Source of the DNA: Mycobacterium sp. 1245111.1
Lineage (GTDB): Bacteria > Actinomycetota > Actinomycetes > Mycobacteriales > Mycobacteriaceae
Reading direction: 5' to 3'
NCBI RefSeq assembly: GCF_001673405.1
Contig: NZ_LZLV01000061.1
Span: forward strand, 1 to 64,000
Length of the DNA stretch: 64,000 nt
This document shows positions 20,391-28,828 of the stretch, piece after piece. A program made the position numbers and the translations under genes. The notes below the pieces were generated by a model, which did no database searches, had not been told where the DNA came from, and saw nothing but the letters and a program-made list of their open reading frames with translations. Position 1 is the first letter of the stretch; each line of letters opens with the position of its first letter.

Positions 20391-20954
20391 ATGGCGTCTT
20401 CCGCGAGCGCGACCACCTCCCGGCTGTCGGCGAATGACTGGGTGCAAGAGGGGTTCCGCGTGCTCGCCGAAGACGGGGTCAAATCGCTGACGCTGGGCCA
20501 CCTGTGCAGCCGCTTGGGCGTCACCAAAGGCAGCTTCTACTGGCACTTCAGCGACATGACGGCGTACCGCGCTGCACTGGCCGACACCTGGGCGGTGGTA
20601 CGCGACGAGGACCGATCGTTCGACGAATTGGCGAGTCTGCCTCCGCGGGAGCGACTGTCGCGAATGATGACCACGTTGGTGGGCCCGCGGCAGTGGATGC
20701 TGGAGCGGGCCATGCGGGAATGGGCGCGATCGGAGCCCTCGGTGGCCGCCGCCGTGCGGGCTTCGGACCACAACGTGATCGCCGCCGTCCGGCAGGCGTT
20801 CCTTGATTCCGGCTTCGATCGCGAGGAGGCCGAGATGCGGGCCACCGCGACATTCGCCGCCGGCATTGGCTTCTTGCATCTGTCCGGCTCGCGGCCGAGT
20901 CCAATGGCCGCCGGCCGTCGTGAGCAATTTCTGGAAGTCATGCTGCGGCACTGA
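20391..20954 (+). CDS. TetR-family transcriptional regulator
   Basis: 187 aa. N-terminal helix-turn-helix TLGHLCSRLGVTKGSFYWHFSDMTAYR (about residues 35-60) is textbook TetR. The C-terminal all-helical ligand domain is divergent. ATG 20391 is preferred because a -10 box sits just before it. It precedes a flavoprotein gene by 47 bases, and a perfect inverted repeat at 20971-20988 lies in that gap over the promoter of the flavoprotein gene, so local repression is likely. Not obviously part of the upstream operon (86-base gap). Confidence 0.9.
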   Translation: MASSASATTSRLSANDWVQEGFRVLAEDGVKSLTLGHLCSRLGVTKGSFYWHFSDMTAYRAALADTWAVVRDEDRSFDELASLPPRERLSRMMTTLVGPRQWMLERAMREWARSEPSVAAAVRASDHNVIAAVRQAFLDSGFDREEAEMRATATFAAGIGFLHLSGSRPSPMAAGRREQFLEVMLRH

Positions 20955-20970
20955 CATCCGGCTCATATCT

Positions 20971-20988
20971 CCATACCAAAAGGTATGG
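20971..20988. promoter_or_regulatory. TetR-type operator between regulator and flavoprotein gene
   Basis: ccataccaaaaggtatgg: perfect 7-bp arms (ccatacc / ggtatgg) around an aaaa spacer. The right arm overlaps TATGGT (20984-20989), a good -10 box whose predicted transcript would start a few bases before the ATG at 21002. Size and symmetry suit a TetR dimer, so binding would block RNA polymerase. Confidence 0.6.
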
Positions 20989-21001
20989 TAATGTCCGCAC
21001 G

Positions 21002-22168
21002 ATGGCGCCACCGCAGACGTCGCACCCGAAGGTCAGCTCCGATTTCGTCGCGCGGCTGGTCGATCGGGCGGGGGAGGCGGAGAAGCTGCGGCGGCTGCCG
21101 CAGGCCACCGTCGACGACTATCGGGATTCCGGTCTCGCCCGGTTGCTGCTGCCCAAGCGTTACGGCGGCAGCCAGGCGGAGTTTCCGGAGATTCTCGAGG
21201 CGGTGCGGCTGATGGCGCACGGCTGCACGTCGAGTGCGTGGACGCTCGGCTTCTACACGCTGCACAATTGGATGCTGGCGTTGTTCGGCGAACAGGCCCA
21301 GGACGAGGTGTTCGCCGACGGCCCGGTGTTGTGTCCCGCTCCCCTGGCGCCGACCGGTCGCGCCGTCCCGGAAAGCGGTGGCGTCCGGCTGACCGGACGG
21401 TGGTCGTGGGCGACCGGGATCATGGACGCCGACTGGGTGCTGGTCGGCGCCATCTGCGGACGCGACGACGCGACGTTTCCGGCGTTGGTGTTGTTACCGG
21501 TCGCCGACGTCGGCGTCGAAGACGTGTGGCACACCGCAGGCATGTGCGCGACCGGTTCCAACGATGTCATCGTCGACGCCGTGTGGGTGCCCGAGCATCG
21601 ATTGGTCGCGGTGACCGACATCTACGGCGGCACAGCACCTGGGGCCGAACTGCACGACGCGGCGGTGTACCGGTGGCCGATGGTGCCGGCCCTGGCGCTG
21701 ACCGCGGCGATGCCCGCGCTGGGATCGGCGGAGTTGGTTGCCGACCTCTTCGCCCGCCGGCTCGGTGAGCGGATGATCGCGTATTCCGGTGCGGCGCAGA
21801 AGAATCAGCCCGCGGCACACGTGCGACTTGGCGATGCCCGGGCCCGGCTGCGAGCAATCCGCGCCCTGGCCGATTCGGCCGCCGAGGACATCCAGGCGCG
21901 GGTCGCCAGCGGGGAACACATCGGACGCGAGGTGCGGGCCGGTGTGCGGGTGGCGGCGGCGCACGCCGTGCATGAATCACGCTCGGTGATCGCGGATCTG
22001 CTCGAGGCGTCCGGTGCCAGCGCGCAATTCCTGGGCCATCCCCTGCAGCGGGCCAAGCGGGATGTCGACGTCATTTCCGGGCACGTGGTGTTCGACTACG
22101 ACGGCAGCCGCGAACTCGCCGGCGCGTTGGAGGTCGGCGCGAAAGTCTCACCGTTCGCGATGGTTTAG
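21002..22168 (+). CDS. Acyl-CoA-dehydrogenase-fold flavin-dependent monooxygenase-like protein
   Basis: 388 aa with the N-terminal helical domain (DYRDSGLARLLLPKRYGGSQAEF), a middle beta domain (GVRLTGRWSWATGIMDADWVLVGA) and a C-terminal helical domain ending DVISGHVVFDYD. The pattern, including the conserved GRWSWATG and the Q-F-L-G-H-P-L-Q-R segment, fits the HsaA / pigment-hydroxylase subgroup that uses reduced flavin from a separate reductase, rather than a true acyl-CoA dehydrogenase; no acyl-CoA catalytic Glu is evident. No reductase gene is adjacent. Probably repressed by the TetR encoded just upstream. Stop codon overlaps that of the convergent GNAT gene. Confidence 0.82.
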   Translation: MAPPQTSHPKVSSDFVARLVDRAGEAEKLRRLPQATVDDYRDSGLARLLLPKRYGGSQAEFPEILEAVRLMAHGCTSSAWTLGFYTLHNWMLALFGEQAQDEVFADGPVLCPAPLAPTGRAVPESGGVRLTGRWSWATGIMDADWVLVGAICGRDDATFPALVLLPVADVGVEDVWHTAGMCATGSNDVIVDAVWVPEHRLVAVTDIYGGTAPGAELHDAAVYRWPMVPALALTAAMPALGSAELVADLFARRLGERMIAYSGAAQKNQPAAHVRLGDARARLRAIRALADSAAEDIQARVASGEHIGREVRAGVRVAAAHAVHESRSVIADLLEASGASAQFLGHPLQRAKRDVDVISGHVVFDYDGSRELAGALEVGAKVSPFAMV

Positions 22169-22704
22169 CGCAGCGCCTTGCCGAACAACAGGCTGTCGAG
22201 CGGTTCGGTCCCGAGGTTGGGGTAGATCCCGTGACGTGCCATTCGTCCCTCGAGGGTGAATCCGGCGCGCTCGAGCAGTCGCGCCGACCGATCGTTGTCG
22301 ATGTGACAGGTCGCCCACACGCGGTAGACGTCCGGATCGTCGCTCAGTGTGGCGAGCAGCATGCGAAGCGCTTCAAACATCAAACCCTTGCCCCACCAAC
22401 GCCGCCCGATGCAGTAACCGATCTCGGCGACGTACTGGACCGGTCGCGCGCAGCTGATCATCCCGACGATCTCGTCGCTGTGCTGCAACACGATCACCCA
22501 GGTGCGCAGGTGTGGATCGGTATTCATCCGCTCGGTGATCACTTGCTGCGTCGCCGCGACATTGGGGTGCGGTGTCCACAACAGATATTTCGTGACCTGA
22601 GGATCGCGGGCGACCCGCTGGAAAAGGGGCCCTGCGTCGTCGATCACGGGCAGGCGCAACAGGAGTCGAGGCCCTTCGATTCGCTCGGGGGTGAATTCGG
22701 CCAT
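22165..22704 (-). CDS. GNAT-family N-acetyltransferase (RimJ/RimL-like)
   Basis: 179 aa. RLLLRLPVIDDAGPLF at the N-terminus, then the acetyl-CoA loop IGRRWWGKGLMFEALRMLL (R/Q-x-x-G-x-G/A) and YRVWATCHIDNDRSARLLERAGFTLEGRMAR, the RimJ-type C-terminal block. Likely modifies a small molecule or a protein N-terminus; target unknown. The ATG overlaps the TGA of the upstream beta-lactamase-like gene (TGATG), so the two are one operon. The reading frame is open upstream to 23151, but that part is antisense-like and lacks conserved sequence. Confidence 0.88.
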   Translation of the reverse strand: MAEFTPERIEGPRLLLRLPVIDDAGPLFQRVARDPQVTKYLLWTPHPNVAATQQVITERMNTDPHLRTWVIVLQHSDEIVGMISCARPVQYVAEIGYCIGRRWWGKGLMFEALRMLLATLSDDPDVYRVWATCHIDNDRSARLLERAGFTLEGRMARHGIYPNLGTEPLDSLLFGKALR

Positions 22705-23975
22705 CAGAGATCGAGCGCCCGATAGGTCCGGTGTACGAATTTGGGTTGTACCGCTTGGAGTTTCGCCCGTGAGGTGTTGCCCGCGACCGCGGCCGCGGCG
22801 TCGGCCGACATCGTCGGCATGTTCTGGATCAGGTACACCAGAATCAGGTCGGCGGCGGGATCGGCCTGCCACCACGTCCCGTACGCGCCCGGCCAACTGA
22901 ATGTTCCGACGCCACCGGGCCCGAACAGTGGCGCCGACTTCGCCGGGTCGGTCACCACCGACAGGTTGAGCCCGAACCCGCGCCCGACCCAGAACGGCGC
23001 GCCCAGAAAGTTGTGCTTCTTGTGTTCGTCGGTCAGGCGGTCGGTGCGCATCAGCCGGGCCGACTCCGGCGAAAGTACCCGTGTGCCGTTCAAAGTTCCT
23101 TCGCGCAAAAGCATTTCGATGAACCGCAGATACTCGTCCGCAGTCGACCATAAACCGCCGCCGGCATTGCTGAAGGCCGGTGGCGTGATGTGCGGCGGGC
23201 CCATCACATCGTGCTGAAGTCGATCCTTGTCGTCGAGCCGGTACATGGTCGCGGCACGCCGGCGACCTTCGGGGGTGACGTGGAAACCGGTGTCAACCAT
23301 GTTCAGCGGCTGCAGGATTCGCTCGTCCAGCACCTGATGGAACGGCTTGCCCTCGATGCGCGATACCAGCACGCCGACCACGTCGGTGGACTGCCCGTAA
23401 GTCAGCCGCGCGCCGGGTTGGTGCACCAGCGGCAATTCGGCCAGCGCAGCCAGCCAGGCGTCGGGGCCGCTGCCGAACGGCAGTCGGACGTAAGCCCGCG
23501 AGATCGGCCCGACGACCGAGAATCCGTAACCGAGCCCGCTGGTATGGGTGAGCAGATCCTCGACGAGGATCGCGCGCCCGGCCGGATGGGTGCGGTCCAG
23601 TGGGCCGGTCGGGTCGTCGAGCACCCGCATCTCGGCGAATTCCGGCAGCCAGCGCACGATCGGGTCGCGTAGCGCGATCTTGCCCTCGTCGACCAGGCTC
23701 ATCAAGGCGGCCACGGTGACCGGCTTGGTCATCGAGGCGATGCGGAACAACGTGTCGCGCTGCATGGGCAACCGGGCATCGACGTCGCGGTAGCCGATCT
23801 CGTTGACCTGCAGCATTTTCCCGTGCTGCCAGACCATCGTCACCGCACCGGCGAGCAGGCCGGTGTCACAGGCTTCGCGGATGGAGGCCTGATTGCCCTC
23901 GAGGTTCACCCGATTCAGGCTAGTGGGTGTCTCGCCGGCCTCCCGGGTCACCCGAATATGGGGAGCTTTCCCCAT
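22704..23975 (-). CDS. Beta-lactamase/esterase-family (serine hydrolase, class C-like) protein
   Basis: Penicillin-binding-protein-like serine hydrolase. The nucleophile motif S-x-x-K is RIASMTKPVT; the Tyr motif reads TYGQST rather than Y-x-N; the C-terminal region has GGGLWSTADEYLRFIEMLL and GPGGVGTFSWPGAYGTWWQADP. This fits the esterase/beta-lactamase family common in mycobacteria; no signal peptide is seen, so it is probably cytosolic. Start is uncertain: ATG 23975 gives about 423 aa, GTG 23909 gives 401 aa and begins where family similarity begins. The GNAT gene is translationally coupled behind it. Confidence 0.83.
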   Translation of the reverse strand: MGKAPHIRVTREAGETPTSLNRVNLEGNQASIREACDTGLLAGAVTMVWQHGKMLQVNEIGYRDVDARLPMQRDTLFRIASMTKPVTVAALMSLVDEGKIALRDPIVRWLPEFAEMRVLDDPTGPLDRTHPAGRAILVEDLLTHTSGLGYGFSVVGPISRAYVRLPFGSGPDAWLAALAELPLVHQPGARLTYGQSTDVVGVLVSRIEGKPFHQVLDERILQPLNMVDTGFHVTPEGRRRAATMYRLDDKDRLQHDVMGPPHITPPAFSNAGGGLWSTADEYLRFIEMLLREGTLNGTRVLSPESARLMRTDRLTDEHKKHNFLGAPFWVGRGFGLNLSVVTDPAKSAPLFGPGGVGTFSWPGAYGTWWQADPAADLILVYLIQNMPTMSADAAAAVAGNTSRAKLQAVQPKFVHRTYRALDL

Positions 23976-24045
23976 AGACGGTATCCAGCGGCCCAGCGAC
24001 GATTCCTCCCAGGCATTTCCGCACAGCGTCCACGGAGGTTTCGAC

Positions 24046-24615
24046 ATGACGACACGCACTCTGCGACCCGCCCGCGGCATCGCCGCCATCGCCGGTGCCG
24101 CGGCCGCAGGAATCGCGTTGGGCCAGCTGAGCTTGGCGCCCGCAGCCCGCGCCGACGACGCGGTCGCCGATATTGCCGCCGATCTGGCGTTGTTGTTCGA
24201 TTCCGGGTCGTCCGACCTTACGGCGGGCGCGACCGATCTCGCCTACGGCGACTTCGCGACCGGGCTAGGGTTGACGTTCTTCGGCACCGACGACTATCTC
24301 GTGTCGTCCGGTCAGGTGCTGACCGTCGACATCGCCGACGCACTCACCGGACACCTCACCGACGCGTCGTATGATCTGATGTGGCCAGACGTCGAATCAT
24401 TCACCCCGCCAACGGATCTTGCTGCGACTTTCAGCGATCTGCAGGACATCGCCACCGTGGCGTCGCAGGATTTCGCACAATCGGCAACGTACTTCGCCGA
24501 CGGTGAACTGGCGGAAGGCTTGCTCTTCGGTTTTAGCGGATTCGACAATCTCGTTGTCGGCAGCCCCGAAATATTAGCCGTCGGTCTGGCGGAGGCCCTG
24601 GTCACCGGACTGTGA
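24046..24615 (+). CDS. Exported uncharacterised protein (mycobacterial PE-unrelated, Ala/Asp-rich)
   Basis: 189 aa starting at ATG 24046 with cggagg 6 bases upstream. Residues 1-36 form a Sec-type signal peptide (basic RPARG, hydrophobic Ala/Ile core, cleavage after APAARA). The mature part is acidic and low in basic residues, with repeated hydrophobic-Asp/Gly patterns such as DLAYGDFATGLGLTFFGTDDYLV and YFADGELAEGLLFGFSGFDNLVV that look like two related halves. No family recognised. Divergent from the beta-lactamase-like gene and overlapping the 3' end of the convergent membrane-protein gene by 14 bases. Confidence 0.75.
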   Translation: MTTRTLRPARGIAAIAGAAAAGIALGQLSLAPAARADDAVADIAADLALLFDSGSSDLTAGATDLAYGDFATGLGLTFFGTDDYLVSSGQVLTVDIADALTGHLTDASYDLMWPDVESFTPPTDLAATFSDLQDIATVASQDFAQSATYFADGELAEGLLFGFSGFDNLVVGSPEILAVGLAEALVTGL

Positions 24616-26314
24616 CGTCTCGCCAGAGGGCAACTCCCTCGACTATCTCGGGGGCGTGCCCGAAGAGGTCGGTGAAGAAGGCGATCAACTGCTGCCAATG
24701 CTGTGTCGGCCCGACGATCACATGGCGAACGCCGGCGGCCTCGAGGTCGGCGGCGATCTGCGCACGAATGTCGCCGCGTGCCACCAGCCAGGCACCGCGC
24801 TGCTGAATCACGTACATGGTGAAGGTCAGCTGCGACTGCGCCGGCCCGGAATAGGTCTTGCCATCTGGCTGCGGTAGATACGCGTAGGCCTCGGGCATCC
24901 GGAGCCCGTAGCCGGCCTCGGCCGCCCACACCATCGGGGCGGCCTCGCTGCCGTTGACGAAATATGGTGCGACGAGCACGGTTTCGTTGGGTGCGATGTG
25001 GTGGCTCGCCCAGTTGCGGAAGAACATCGGCGTGGTGAACGGTGTCCGGGGGAGCGGCGCCGGGATCAGCAACACCAGCGACATGCCCACGGCCAGCAGC
25101 CACGTCGCCGCCGGCCGCGGAGCAAGGCGGCGCGCTCGCGCGATCACGACCGCAATCAGCACCGCCACCGCCAGCCAGACGAAGACCGTAAAGCGCCCTG
25201 GCAGAACATGCTTCAGCAGGGGCAGCTTGCCAAGGGCCAACCACGGAAGCGGAACCGGCAGCGCCTTCGTGCCGATGTGCAGCCACGGCCCCAGCGACAG
25301 GACGAGGATCGCGGCCCCTGTGATGGTGGCGACCCGGATTCGCAGATCACTCCACAGACGAATGGCCGCAACGACGAGCAGAATGAGCAGCGGTACGCCG
25401 AGATACGCGGTCGCCTCGTGGTGGAAGCCGCTGAAGTCCTGTGTCGCTGCCGCCGGGGCGATGAGCTGATACGGGGTTGGAAGAACGAGGTTCAGCAGAT
25501 CGGTCGAGAAGGTCGTCGGGTTTTGAACCTGCGCGCTGACGCGTTGCGGCCCGAAGAACTGTACGGCCAAAGGCCAGCCCGCGAGCAGCAGGAACGTCAC
25601 CACAGCGACCGCGAGGGCTGGCAGGAGCCGGTTGCGGAGCTGCCCCTGGTGCGTCGAAGCCAGCACACCCACGAGCACCACGGCCGCGACCACGCTGGTG
25701 GCGAGCAACTCCTCGCTGATCAGCAATTGGACGACGCCGAGCACGCCCAGCGCGAGACCCGACTGCCACGGCGGTCGCCGGCGCGTCACAACCAATTCGT
25801 CGATCGCGAGCAACAGCAGCGGTGGCACCCAGGCCGTAGCCAGGTTCAGATGCAGGGCCGCATGCGAGACGACGTACGGCGAGAACGCGTAGACCGCGCC
25901 ACCGACGACCGGGCCGAGCCCGTCACCGGTCCAGCGGCGGATCGCCAGCCACGCGGTGAGCCCGCTGAGCGAGATACCAAGCACCACAAGGACGTTGAAG
26001 CCGAAGATCGGGCCGCCGAGCTTCGCGGGCAGCCAGCCGAGAATCCCCAGCAGCGGCATTGACGGGTTCCACATCAGATTCACGCCGTCGGGCGCGCCGA
26101 TCTGCGTCGTGAAGAACGGGTCGAGACCATTGGCCAGCGCGTGGGGGGTCCAGCCCAGATACCAGATGGCCTGTTCCGGGTCGCAACAGCTGCCGGCCCA
26201 ACCGGACGTGGGGCCGCGCCAGGCCCGGCTGGTGACGGCGAGGGCCCCGAGCAGGTAGACGACGAACGCCGCGAGTCCGCGGAGGCGTCCAGACTGAATC
26301 GGCCGCGTCGGCAC
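24602..26314 (-). CDS. Multi-spanning membrane protein, GT-C glycosyltransferase-like
   Basis: 570 aa with about 10-12 hydrophobic helices. The first extracytoplasmic loop carries CCDPEQAIWYLGWTPHALANG and DGVNLMWNPSMPLLG, an acidic loop of the kind found in GT-C (polyprenyl-phosphate sugar-using) transferases, and the C-terminal ~150 residues are a soluble domain (GYGLRMPEAYAYLPQPDG). A role in sugar transfer to envelope polymers is inferred; no substrate can be named. GTG start follows directly on the stop codon of the DUF6065 gene, so the two form a small operon. Confidence 0.75.
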   Translation of the reverse strand: MPTRPIQSGRLRGLAAFVVYLLGALAVTSRAWRGPTSGWAGSCCDPEQAIWYLGWTPHALANGLDPFFTTQIGAPDGVNLMWNPSMPLLGILGWLPAKLGGPIFGFNVLVVLGISLSGLTAWLAIRRWTGDGLGPVVGGAVYAFSPYVVSHAALHLNLATAWVPPLLLLAIDELVVTRRRPPWQSGLALGVLGVVQLLISEELLATSVVAAVVLVGVLASTHQGQLRNRLLPALAVAVVTFLLLAGWPLAVQFFGPQRVSAQVQNPTTFSTDLLNLVLPTPYQLIAPAAATQDFSGFHHEATAYLGVPLLILLVVAAIRLWSDLRIRVATITGAAILVLSLGPWLHIGTKALPVPLPWLALGKLPLLKHVLPGRFTVFVWLAVAVLIAVVIARARRLAPRPAATWLLAVGMSLVLLIPAPLPRTPFTTPMFFRNWASHHIAPNETVLVAPYFVNGSEAAPMVWAAEAGYGLRMPEAYAYLPQPDGKTYSGPAQSQLTFTMYVIQQRGAWLVARGDIRAQIAADLEAAGVRHVIVGPTQHWQQLIAFFTDLFGHAPEIVEGVALWRDVTVR

Positions 26315-27100
26315 CTAGTGGGTTTGCTCTTCCTGAAAATGCAGGAACGGACGAAGCCGGCGGCGCGTCTGGTGATCGGTCGCCCCGGCCTGGCCGTCGG
26401 CATGGACGCCTCGGGTGTAGTCCCCTTGCCACGGCACCTTGTCTCCCGTGGTGGCGTCCGTTGCCGCCTGGGCTTGCCCCAACTCGCGACGCGACCGAAG
26501 AAAGAACTCGTGCTGGCGGCGCAGATCGTCATCGGAGGCGATGGGCCGGACTTCGGGCGCGAACTCTTCCAGCTCGCCGCGGCGCTGCGGGACGATCATG
26601 CAGATCGGCTCGTCGACCTCGAAACGCACCGGCACATATTCGCGGGTGAACTTCCAGTTAATGCTGAAACCCGAGCTGGTCCAATCGGTTTCGACGATCC
26701 CCTCAAGCGGTGAGATGGCATCCTTCGGATGATTCGCCGGCCCGCGCACCAACAGGTCGTACCCGGGTGGAGTGCGAAACAGGATCGGCAAATGCCACGT
26801 CAGGATGCCGTAACCGAAATTGCTGACAGGCAGGAACTGTCCTGGGCCGCGCCGATCTGGTGCGACCGTGACTTTGCTGAGGTCGTCGCCGCCCATCCAG
26901 GTCGCGCTGAACGCGCACGGGTTGCGCAGTTCCCAGCCGCTCTGATTAGCGATCAGCATCGGTAGGCAGCGATTCGCCCATCCCCGGTGCATCTCCGACA
27001 TCCACGGCCGGTTGATCGCGGCCGGGCTGAATTGGGGCGCGTTGTCACCGGTGACGAAGCTGATCAGGGGTCGGGCCGACTCATCTGGCTGGTCGCTCAT
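26315..27100 (-). CDS. DUF6065-family protein
   Basis: 261 aa. Contains the family-like blocks RPWMSEMHRGWANRCLPMLIANQSGWEL, NFGYGILTWHLPILFRTPPGYDLLVRGPANHPKDAISPLEGIVETDW and FSINWKFTRE. DUF6065 proteins are uncharacterised; the WKFT and GIVETDW motifs suggest a conserved active or binding site. Soluble, no signal peptide. The C-terminal ~40 residues are charged and variable. ATG 27100 is used because the conserved region begins soon after; the frame is open further upstream with no conservation. Coupled to the GT-C-like gene. Confidence 0.75.
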   Translation of the reverse strand: MSDQPDESARPLISFVTGDNAPQFSPAAINRPWMSEMHRGWANRCLPMLIANQSGWELRNPCAFSATWMGGDDLSKVTVAPDRRGPGQFLPVSNFGYGILTWHLPILFRTPPGYDLLVRGPANHPKDAISPLEGIVETDWTSSGFSINWKFTREYVPVRFEVDEPICMIVPQRRGELEEFAPEVRPIASDDDLRRQHEFFLRSRRELGQAQAATDATTGDKVPWQGDYTRGVHADGQAGATDHQTRRRLRPFLHFQEEQTH

Positions 27101-27217
27101 CCGATCCTCGGTTGGCTGGGCTGTCAGTGGCAACGCGGATGACGTTACTTGAGGCAGCCCCGGCGATGCCGGTGAGGACTCACGTCCGCCGTTTCGGCTA
27201 ACCCGGCCCGCAAATGC

Positions 27218-27223
27218 TAGGCT
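27218..27223 (+). promoter_or_regulatory. Candidate extended -10 promoter of the pyr operon
   Basis: TAGGCT preceded by TGC (27215-27217) gives an extended -10 element. A transcript starting near 27230 would carry the PyrR-binding hairpin at 27251-27266 in its leader. No convincing -35 is seen. Confidence 0.4.
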
Positions 27224-27250
27224 GCCCGGCAGTCGACATCCTTTAACGAT

Positions 27251-27266
27251 CCGTCCAGAGAGGCGG
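27251..27266 (+). promoter_or_regulatory. PyrR-binding RNA hairpin overlapping the pyrR leader
   Basis: ccgtccagagaggcgg folds as CCG-U-CC-AGAGA-GG-CGG: a five-pair stem with a bulged U and an AGAGA loop. The core TCCAGAGAGG equals the known PyrR binding-loop consensus. It lies directly upstream of the ribosome site (aaggagg, about 27269-27275) of pyrR. In Mycobacterium smegmatis PyrR acts by translational repression, and this geometry fits: UMP-bound PyrR would stabilise the hairpin and block ribosome entry. Confidence 0.85.
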
Positions 27267-27287
27267 AGAAGGAGGTCAAGATCTCGC

Positions 27288-27860
27288 ATGGGTGCCGCGG
27301 GTGACGCCGCCACCGGCCGCGAATTGATGTCGGCGGCCGACGTGGGTCGCACTATTTCGCGCATTGCGCATCAGATCATCGAAAAAACCGCCCTCGACGG
27401 CGCCGACGCGCCCCGGGTGGTGTTACTGGGAATCCCGACCCGCGGCGTCACGTTGGCCGAGCGGCTCGCGGCCAACATCGCCGAATTCTCCGGCGCCGAG
27501 ATCCCGCACGGGGCACTGGACATCACGCTCTATCGCGACGATCTGATGACCAAGCCGCCGCGGCCCCTGGAGACCACCTCGATCCCAGCCGGCGGCATCG
27601 ACGATGCGCTGGTGATCCTGGTCGACGACGTGCTGTATTCCGGTCGCTCGGTGCGCTCCGCGCTGGATGCCCTGCGCGACATCGGACGTCCCCGGGTGGT
27701 TCAGTTGGCGGTGCTGGTCGACCGCGGCCATCGACAGCTGCCCCTGCGCGCCGACTACGTCGGAAAGAACGTGCCGACGTCGCGAACCGAGAACGTGCGC
27801 GTGCTGCTGGCCGAGCTGGACGGTCGCGACGCCGTCGTCATCTCGCGGGGGGACGCGTGA
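27288..27860 (+). CDS. pyrR: PyrR, pyrimidine-responsive RNA-binding regulator / uracil phosphoribosyltransferase
   Basis: 190 aa. PRPP-binding loop [21 protein letters not shown] and the PyrR-typical [16 protein letters not shown] and DITLYRDDL segments. It binds UMP/UTP and represses translation of the pyr mRNA through the hairpin in its own leader, and may also make UMP from uracil. ATG with a strong upstream ribosome site. The stop overlaps the pyrB GTG (GTGA). First gene of pyrR-B-C-x-carA-carB-pyrF. Confidence 0.96.
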   Translation: MGAAGDAATGRELMSAADVGRTISRIAHQIIEKTALDGADAPRVVLLGIPTRGVTLAERLAANIAEFSGAEIPHGALDITLYRDDLMTKPPRPLETTSIPAGGIDDALVILVDDVLYSGRSVRSALDALRDIGRPRVVQLAVLVDRGHRQLPLRADYVGKNVPTSRTENVRVLLAELDGRDAVVISRGDA

Positions 27861-28828
27861 CCAGGCATCTGCTCGCCGCCGGCGACCTGTCCCGCGACGA
27901 AGCCACCGCGATCCTCGACGACGCCGACCGCTTCGCCGAGGCCTTGGTCGGCCGCGAGGTCCGCAAACTCCCGACGCTGCGGGGCCGCACGGTCATCACG
28001 ATGTTCTACGAGAACTCCACCCGCACCCGCGTGTCGTTCGAGGTCGCCGGCAAGTGGATGAGCGCCGACGTGATCAACGTCAGCGCCGCCGGATCGTCGG
28101 TGGGCAAGGGCGAATCGCTGCGCGACACCGCGCTGACCCTGCGCGCCGCCGGGGCCGACGCGCTGATCATCCGGCACCCGGCTTCCGGTGCGGCACACCG
28201 GCTCGCGGACTGGACGGCCAGTGCCGACGGCGCCCCGTCGGTGGTCAACGCCGGCGACGGCACCCACGAGCACCCGACCCAGGCGCTGCTGGACGCCCTG
28301 ACCATCCGGCAGCGACTCGGTGGCTTCGAGGGACGGCGAGTCGTCATCGTCGGCGACATCCTGCACAGCCGGGTGGCCCGGTCGAACGTCATGCTGCTGC
28401 ACACGCTTGGCGCCGAGGTGGTGCTGGTGGCCCCGCCGACCCTGTTGCCGGTCGGGGTCCACGACTGGCCGGTCACGGTGTCCCACGACCTGGACGCCGA
28501 GCTGCCGGGCGCCGACGCGATGCTGATGCTGCGGGTGCAGGCCGAGCGGATGAACGGCGGCTTCTTTCCTTCCACGCGTGAGTATTCGGTGCGTTACGGA
28601 CTTTCCGACCGGCGTCAGGCGATGCTTCCCGGGCATGCGATCGTGCTGCATCCCGGACCGATGCTGCGCGGGATGGAAATATCGTCGTCGGTGGCTGATT
28701 CGTCGCAATCAGCTGTGCTGCAACAGGTTTCCAATGGTGTCCATGTTCGGATGGCGGTGCTCTTCCATCTGCTGGTTGGCACCGAGTCGGGCGTATCGGG
28801 GCTCGCCGGCAAGGGGGTGATGGCGTGA
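27857..28828 (+). CDS. pyrB: Aspartate carbamoyltransferase catalytic chain
   Basis: Joins carbamoyl phosphate and aspartate to carbamoyl aspartate. 323 aa with the carbamoyl-phosphate motif STRTR (54-58), the HPTQALLD motif and [19 protein letters not shown]. No pyrI regulatory chain gene is adjacent, as usual in actinobacteria. GTG start overlaps the pyrR stop, and its stop overlaps the pyrC GTG; both overlaps support coupled translation from the PyrR-controlled site. Confidence 0.97.
   Translation: MTRHLLAAGDLSRDEATAILDDADRFAEALVGREVRKLPTLRGRTVITMFYENSTRTRVSFEVAGKWMSADVINVSAAGSSVGKGESLRDTALTLRAAGADALIIRHPASGAAHRLADWTASADGAPSVVNAGDGTHEHPTQALLDALTIRQRLGGFEGRRVVIVGDILHSRVARSNVMLLHTLGAEVVLVAPPTLLPVGVHDWPVTVSHDLDAELPGADAMLMLRVQAERMNGGFFPSTREYSVRYGLSDRRQAMLPGHAIVLHPGPMLRGMEISSSVADSSQSAVLQQVSNGVHVRMAVLFHLLVGTESGVSGLAGKGVMA

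Noticed and set aside
22705-23151. N-terminal extension of the GNAT protein
   Set aside because: Overlaps the beta-lactamase-like gene on the same strand; ATG 22704 is coupled and starts at the domain.
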